Origin: MKRK01 sp001896915
GTDB lineage: Bacteria > Bacillota > Clostridia > Oscillospirales > Acutalibacteraceae
Direction: 5' to 3'
Assembly: GCA_937973935.1 (NCBI GenBank)
Contig: CALJJF010000276.1
Location: 1 to 6,547 of the forward strand
Length of the DNA stretch: 6,547 nt
In this document: positions 3,805 through 6,547 of the stretch, piece by piece
How positions within the stretch are numbered: position 1 is the first letter of the stretch
How the letters are laid out: each line of letters begins with the position of its first letter
The notes under the pieces: generated by a model
What the model was told of the DNA's origin: nothing
Databases searched by the model: none
The model's input: only the letters and a program-made list of their open reading frames with translations
Program-made: the position numbers and the translations under genes

Positions 3805-3844
3805 AAAAATTCACCTTTCTACTTTGTTTTCAATAAATTTTAGG

Positions 3845-3873
3845 TTGACATTAACGGACTGCTTTGATATAAT
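3845..3873 (+). promoter_or_regulatory. Promoter of tRNA-Leu
   Basis: TTGACA (3845-3850), 17 bp, TATAAT (3868-3873): perfect consensus, 18 bp before the tRNA 5' end, so the precursor leader is only about 11 nt. Confidence 0.92.
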
Positions 3874-3891
3874 ATTTTTCGCTGACCAAAT

Positions 3892-3975
3892 GCGAGAGTG
3901 GCGGAACTGGCAGACGCGCACGTTTGAGGGGCGTGTGGTAATACCGTACGGGTTCAAGTCCCGTCTCCCGCACCA
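3892..3975 (+). tRNA. tRNA-Leu (anticodon GAG), acceptor stem mismatch
   Basis: An 84-nt class II tRNA with encoded CCA (3973-3975). The anticodon stem CACGT/GCGTG encloses TTGAGGG, giving anticodon GAG (reads CUC and CUU). The long variable arm (TGGTAATACCG region) and the T arm ACGGG-TTCAAGT-CCCGT are normal for leucine. The acceptor arms are GCGAGAG and CTCCCGC: position 4 (A3895) faces C69, an A-C mismatch in an otherwise complete 7-bp stem. G at that position would restore pairing. Promoter and terminator are intact, so the gene is probably expressed. Confidence 0.95.
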
Positions 3976-4014
3976 AAAAGGGACACCGTAGATTATTCTG
4001 CTGTGTCCCTTTTT
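3975..4014 (+). terminator. Terminator of tRNA-Leu
   Basis: AAAAAGGGACAC (3975-3986) pairs with GTGTCCCTTTTT (4003-4014), a 12-bp stem with a 16-nt loop ending in a T-run. The first base is the last A of the tRNA CCA. Confidence 0.9.
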
Positions 4015-4113
4015 CATGCCAATTGATCTTGGCATGATCGAGGTTTTGCATTGCTGAAATATGCATGGTTAATGGGTTCTTATCAGGAGTGACTTTTTTA
4101 AGCGAAAATAAGC

Positions 4114-4162
4114 AAACAGGCTTTGTTACTTTATCGTAAGGGCTAAGCCTGTTTTTAATTTT
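4114..4162 (+). terminator. Second terminator-like hairpin after tRNA-Leu
   Basis: AAACAGGCTT (4114-4123) and AAGCCTGTTT (4145-4154) form a 10-bp stem; TTAC/GTAA can pair within the 21-nt loop. TTAATTTT follows on the plus strand. It could back up the tRNA terminator or end a short decayed gene; no coding frame feeds it. Confidence 0.65.
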
Positions 4163-4225
4163 AATGATTTTGGGCACTTTTTGGTCGCTTGCGGGCACTT
4201 GGTGTAAATAATCATTCGATTTAAT

Positions 4226-4254
4226 TTGACATTTAATTCTAATTATTTTATAAT
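4226..4254 (+). promoter_or_regulatory. Perfect consensus promoter of the AT-rich gene
   Basis: TTGACA (4226-4231), 17 bp, TATAAT (4249-4254). The predicted leader is about 62 nt with AAAGGA (4308-4313) near its end. In a region this AT-rich chance -10 boxes are common, but a full match at both boxes with ideal spacing is not. Confidence 0.8.
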
Positions 4255-4323
4255 TCAAACAATATAGTATTTTAATTTACCATTTTAATAAAAATTGATA
4301 GATAATGAAAGGATAAGATTATT

Positions 4324-5181
4324 TTGAAACGTATAAAGAAGCTTCTAAAATTTACTTTTGTGTTTATTGTTTTTGCTCTTATTTTGGATTTTTATGAGGA
4401 TGGAATCAATATTCAATTTAAAAATTATAATGATTTTTTAATTTTGTTTGTACTCATCGCACCCATTATCCTGGATATTACATTTAATTGCATAAATAAG
4501 ATTAAAAGATTAATTGCCGTTTCCAGAATGAGTGATCTATTAAAAAGGAAAAATAAGCTTTTTTATGAAATCAAAACTGAGACTGATGTTAAACGTTTGA
4601 TGAAACAAAATGGATTGCGTGTTTCAAATAGTAAATATGCGTTTAAATTATTAAATAAAATAAAAAAACCGGATGAATTATTTTTTTATATTAACGGTAA
4701 TTCTAATGTGTTTATTAAAAAATCAAATGGTGAAATAATCTTAAAGAAATCAATAGACTTATTAGAAAACATAAATCATACTGCTAGTTGTTTTTATAAG
4801 ACAAGTGTTTTTATCTCAGATAAACGTATTATAATCGCAAACAGACATATGTTATCAAAAAACTCACCCAAAAATATAACTTTTGAATTTCCGCTGCATA
4901 GTATTAAAAAAAAGCATATTTGTGGGAATGAAAATATTTCTAGTGTTACTCCGTTTTCACTAATTCATGTTATAGAATTTGAACTCGGCATAAAATTTTC
5001 TACAGATGAATATAACATTCAATTTTTAATAATAGAAGATGCGCGTTTATTTTCTAAATCAATACCGAATGATTATATTACAATTAGAAATTGGATATAT
5101 GAAATTTTTGTTTATGAAATAAAAAATAATAAAAGTATCAATTCAATTTCTACTCCACTCAAAAATAAAATAAATACATAA
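4324..5181 (+). CDS. AT-rich membrane-anchored protein of unknown function (285 aa)
   Basis: I do not recognise this protein. The N-terminus is basic (KRIKKLLK), followed by two hydrophobic segments at about 10-24 and 37-56, then a cytoplasmic-type basic region of about 220 residues. A stretch near the middle (TSVFISDKRIIIANR, and later FEFPLHSI) looks like strands of a PH-like or GRAM-like beta fold, where a 'T/S-D-K-R-I-I' turn is common; this is weak. The start is TTG, 10 nt after AAAGGA; there is no ATG before residue 69. Codon use is dominated by AAA, AAT, ATA and TTA, unlike the GC-richer kinase and rnfC genes, so horizontal acquisition is likely. It stands alone behind a perfect promoter and has no clear terminator. 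It could be an accessory or defence-type gene, but nothing in the sequence shows it. Confidence 0.8.
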   Translation: MKRIKKLLKFTFVFIVFALILDFYEDGINIQFKNYNDFLILFVLIAPIILDITFNCINKIKRLIAVSRMSDLLKRKNKLFYEIKTETDVKRLMKQNGLRVSNSKYAFKLLNKIKKPDELFFYINGNSNVFIKKSNGEIILKKSIDLLENINHTASCFYKTSVFISDKRIIIANRHMLSKNSPKNITFEFPLHSIKKKHICGNENISSVTPFSLIHVIEFELGIKFSTDEYNIQFLIIEDARLFSKSIPNDYITIRNWIYEIFVYEIKNNKSINSISTPLKNKINT

Positions 5182-5300
5182 GACCATCAAACCAAGGAAT
5201 ATGGAAACTTACGAATTTTCATGGATGGATTTTTAACTGCCATCCCTTCGCCTCTATTCGTTATGACGTCTTATCAAACAAAAAGAAAGTTGGTTATTGA

Positions 5301-5498
5301 ATGACAAAAGAATTTAATAATACTTTTTCCATTGTGGCAACGATCTTAATAGTAATTTTTGCGGTTATATTCACACTATTACGACAAAAACCTAAAAAGA
5401 AATGGATCATAATTCATTCCATGGTGTATGTAACGGGCTGCGCAGGTGTTTTTTTTATAACTATCGATTCTTTAACACCTCTGGCTTGCAAATCGTAA
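5301..5498 (+). CDS. Possible small two-helix membrane protein (65 aa)
   Basis: A short ORF whose product would have two hydrophobic segments (about 8-27 and 36-54) joined by a strongly basic turn, RQKPKKKW. That charge pattern would place the turn in the cytoplasm and both ends outside, a sensible hairpin topology. Against it: no clear ribosome site (only AAAGAAAG about 13 nt before the ATG), and a minus-strand frame from a GTG at 5635 overlaps its second half. It is 119 bp downstream of the AT-rich gene on the same strand, so it could be co-transcribed. It could equally be the remains of a larger gene. No function assigned. Confidence 0.4.
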   Translation: MTKEFNNTFSIVATILIVIFAVIFTLLRQKPKKKWIIIHSMVYVTGCAGVFFITIDSLTPLACKS

Positions 5499-5928
5499 AT
5501 AATATCCGTATCTCTAAAAATATTTTTATATTCAGTTTTCGCACATTTATTTTCAAAATTAGTTAATTCACGTGCATGTCTTTTTTCACTCTTAATTGAT
5601 TGACCAGACTTATTCTTCACATCGGTTTTGCACACTTATTATACTATAAATTGACTGCATGTGCTAGCATTTTCGTTCATCATCCGGTCTATTTATACTG
5701 AAAAAAAGGACATTTCGGGAGAATATGCTCTTCGGGCGAATGATGAGAGGTGCATTCTCACAGAATCCTGTTTGTTGTATTGATTTTTATGTATTTTTAT
5801 GATAGGATTGTGTTAATAAACGAAACTGTGGAGATCCGGGTGTGATGAATTATGTTTTCCCAATTTACAAAGGCTGTTGATAAGAAATTCGTTTCTTCTG
5901 TTTTGATGAAATCATACTCTCAATTGAT

Positions 5929-5953
5929 ACCGGCTGTTTACAGCTGGTTTTTT
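5929..5953 (+). terminator. Rho-independent terminator in the rnfC upstream region
   Basis: CCGGCTG (5930-5936) pairs with CAGCTGG (5941-5947), with one G-U, around TTTA, and six T follow. It lies upstream of the rnf promoter, so it ends some other plus-strand transcript. No coding sequence feeds it, so the transcript could be a small RNA or read-through from 5301-5498. Confidence 0.75.
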
Positions 5954-6018
5954 CATATAGATTGTTAAAAAATCAACATTCTGTCCCGGAGAATTTACAA
6001 AATATTAAAGTCTATTCT

Positions 6019-6048
6019 ATGACACCCCCGGGAATGCCATGGTATACT
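6019..6048 (+). promoter_or_regulatory. Extended -10 promoter of rnfC
   Basis: ATGACA (6019-6024), 18 bp, TATACT (6043-6048), with TGG just before the -10, the extended -10 motif that compensates for long spacing. The leader to the rnfC ATG is about 32 nt, with room for only the AAGGA ribosome site, so no riboswitch fits between promoter and gene. Confidence 0.75.
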
Positions 6049-6086
6049 GAATAGCGATAACGCAGATGCAGGAAGGAAAGAGATGA

Positions 6087-6547
6087 ATGAGGATAAAAAC
6101 GTTCAGACACGGATCGCATCCCGATGATAACAAGCACCGGACGAAAGATAAGCCAATTGTTGAGCTGCGACCCAAACAGGATATGGTGTATCCCCTCTCA
6201 CAACATATCGGAGCACCGGCACAGGCTGTTGTTGGGGTGGGAGACGAAGTGAAGATGGGGCAAAAAATTGCGCAGAGCAGCTCTTTTGTCTCCTGCAATA
6301 TTTTCTCTTCCGCTTCGGGCAGGGTGAAGGCGATCGAGCCAAGAACCACCGCAATGGGAGAAACCATGCAGTCAATCGTGATTGAAAACGACGGACTGTT
6401 TACACCCGTTGAGAATCTGGGTGTTGTTACCGATGCCGAAAGTCTTGGCAAGCAGGACATCCTTGCCAAAATTGAAGAATCCGGTATTGTGGGGCTGGGT
6501 GGTGCCGGGTTCCCCCTTCACGTGAAGCTGAAACCCAAAGAGCCGGA
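6087..6547 (+). CDS. rnfC: RnfC, Rnf electron-transport complex subunit C (N-terminal part)
   Basis: The peripheral cytoplasmic subunit of the Rnf complex, which couples electron flow between reduced ferredoxin and NAD+ to Na+ or H+ transport across the membrane. RnfC carries the NAD(H)/flavin-binding region and 4Fe-4S clusters. The first 153 residues are present and the frame is open at the right edge. The start FRHGSHPDDNKHRTKDKPI, then MVYPLSQHIGAPAQAVVGVG (33-52), GQKIAQSSSFVS, and SIVIENDG (96-103) are the family's N-terminal barrel-sandwich domain. GIVGLGGAGFPLHVKL (133-148) is the glycine-rich start of the nucleotide-binding domain. The cluster-binding cysteines lie beyond the window. 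The ATG at 6087 was chosen over one at 6083, which is in another frame; AAGGA is 9 nt upstream. rnfC is usually the first gene of the operon (rnfCDGEAB), as the promoter suggests here. Confidence 0.96.
   Translation, partial: MRIKTFRHGSHPDDNKHRTKDKPIVELRPKQDMVYPLSQHIGAPAQAVVGVGDEVKMGQKIAQSSSFVSCNIFSSASGRVKAIEPRTTAMGETMQSIVIENDGLFTPVENLGVVTDAESLGKQDILAKIEESGIVGLGGAGFPLHVKLKPKEP

Larger units (their letters stand above)
4015..4323. other. Spacer with hairpins, triple GGNCRCTT repeat and a promoter; no gene
   Basis: No convincing coding frame: the long minus-strand frame here reads through the tRNA-Leu antisense. CATGCCAA (4015-4022) and TTGGCATG (4029-4036) form a perfect 8-bp hairpin with no T-run, directly after the tRNA terminator. 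A second terminator-like hairpin is at 4114-4162. Three spaced 8-mers of the form GG-N-C-R-CTT occur at 4172-4200. The last part is strongly AT-rich and carries the promoter of the next gene. Confidence 0.6.
5499..6086. other. Gene-poor stretch before rnfC, several hairpins
   Basis: No convincing gene. A minus-strand frame (5414-5635) lacks a ribosome site and is doubtful. Around 5719-5759 GAGAAT and ATTCTC (with GC closing) enclose a loop region with TTCGGG. AAGAAA-TTCG-TTTCTT (5882-5897) is a perfect UUCG-capped hairpin, and a terminator follows at 5929-5953. The first part is AT-rich like the preceding gene; composition shifts toward that of rnfC after about 6000, where the rnf promoter lies. 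Confidence 0.5.

Noticed and set aside
3811..4258. Minus-strand frames of 74 and 135 codons across tRNA-Leu
   Set aside because: They read the antisense of tRNA-Leu (the RETGLEPVRYYHT-type peptide) and its promoter and terminator; no ribosome site.
5414..5635. Minus-strand frame of 73 codons starting at GTG, opposite the small membrane ORF
   Set aside because: A TATAAT lies upstream but the -35 is poor, there is no ribosome site, and the frame overlaps 5301-5498; left undecided rather than called.
5700..6018. Riboswitch controlling rnfC (for example FMN or c-di-GMP)
   Set aside because: I could not match any known riboswitch core, and the likely rnf promoter lies downstream of these hairpins.
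6017..6469. Minus-strand frames of 150 and 90 codons opposite rnfC
   Set aside because: They are shadows of rnfC, whose frame matches the family across its full visible length.

Overview
The window looks like chromosomal DNA of a Firmicute, most likely a Clostridia member. The reasons are AGGAGG-type ribosome sites, strong TTGACA-17-TATAAT promoters, hairpin-plus-T-run terminators, tRNAs with encoded CCA, small families typical of Clostridia (DUF6809, DUF2007-like with zinc ribbon), and an rnfC start at the right end. I cannot name the species.

Left part (1-1983, all minus strand): the N-terminus of a NarL/LuxR-type response regulator, its membrane-bound HisKA_3 sensor kinase with its own promoter, a strong terminator that separates the kinase from an upstream 92-residue secreted or anchored protein, and a DUF6809 protein. 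A short GC-rich hairpin lies between the last two.

Middle part (2022-3110): the most unusual region. A unit of about 374 bp is present in three diverged tandem copies. Each unit has (i) a plus-strand promoter that would make a small RNA of about 75 nt with a 5' hairpin and a terminator hairpin, and (ii) a convergent minus-strand gene of 50-59 codons for a ribbon-helix-helix (RHH, CopG/Arc-like) protein starting MGRPT. The RNA stems keep pairing through compensatory changes. Each RHH promoter carries its own pair of near-palindromic operators, spelled differently in each unit. A symmetric inverted repeat surrounds the -10 box of every small-RNA promoter. The sRNA terminator T-run contains the RHH stop codon, so the two transcripts overlap tail to tail. 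This looks like a set of parallel self-regulated sRNA/RHH circuits. I do not recognise it as a described system.

Next come a tRNA-Lys(TTT) gene on the minus strand with a perfect promoter and a 22-bp-arm terminator, a zinc-ribbon/DUF2007-like gene on the minus strand, and a tRNA-Leu(GAG) gene on the plus strand with a perfect promoter and terminator. The tRNA-Leu has an unusual A4-C69 mismatch.

Right part (4015-6547): a hairpin-rich spacer, then a very AT-rich gene (4324-5181) behind a perfect consensus promoter, probably acquired DNA, and a doubtful small two-helix membrane ORF. A gene-poor stretch of about 590 bp holds several hairpins and one terminator. The window ends with an extended -10 promoter and the first 153 residues of RnfC, the opening gene of an Rnf ion-translocating ferredoxin:NAD+ oxidoreductase cluster that continues past the edge.
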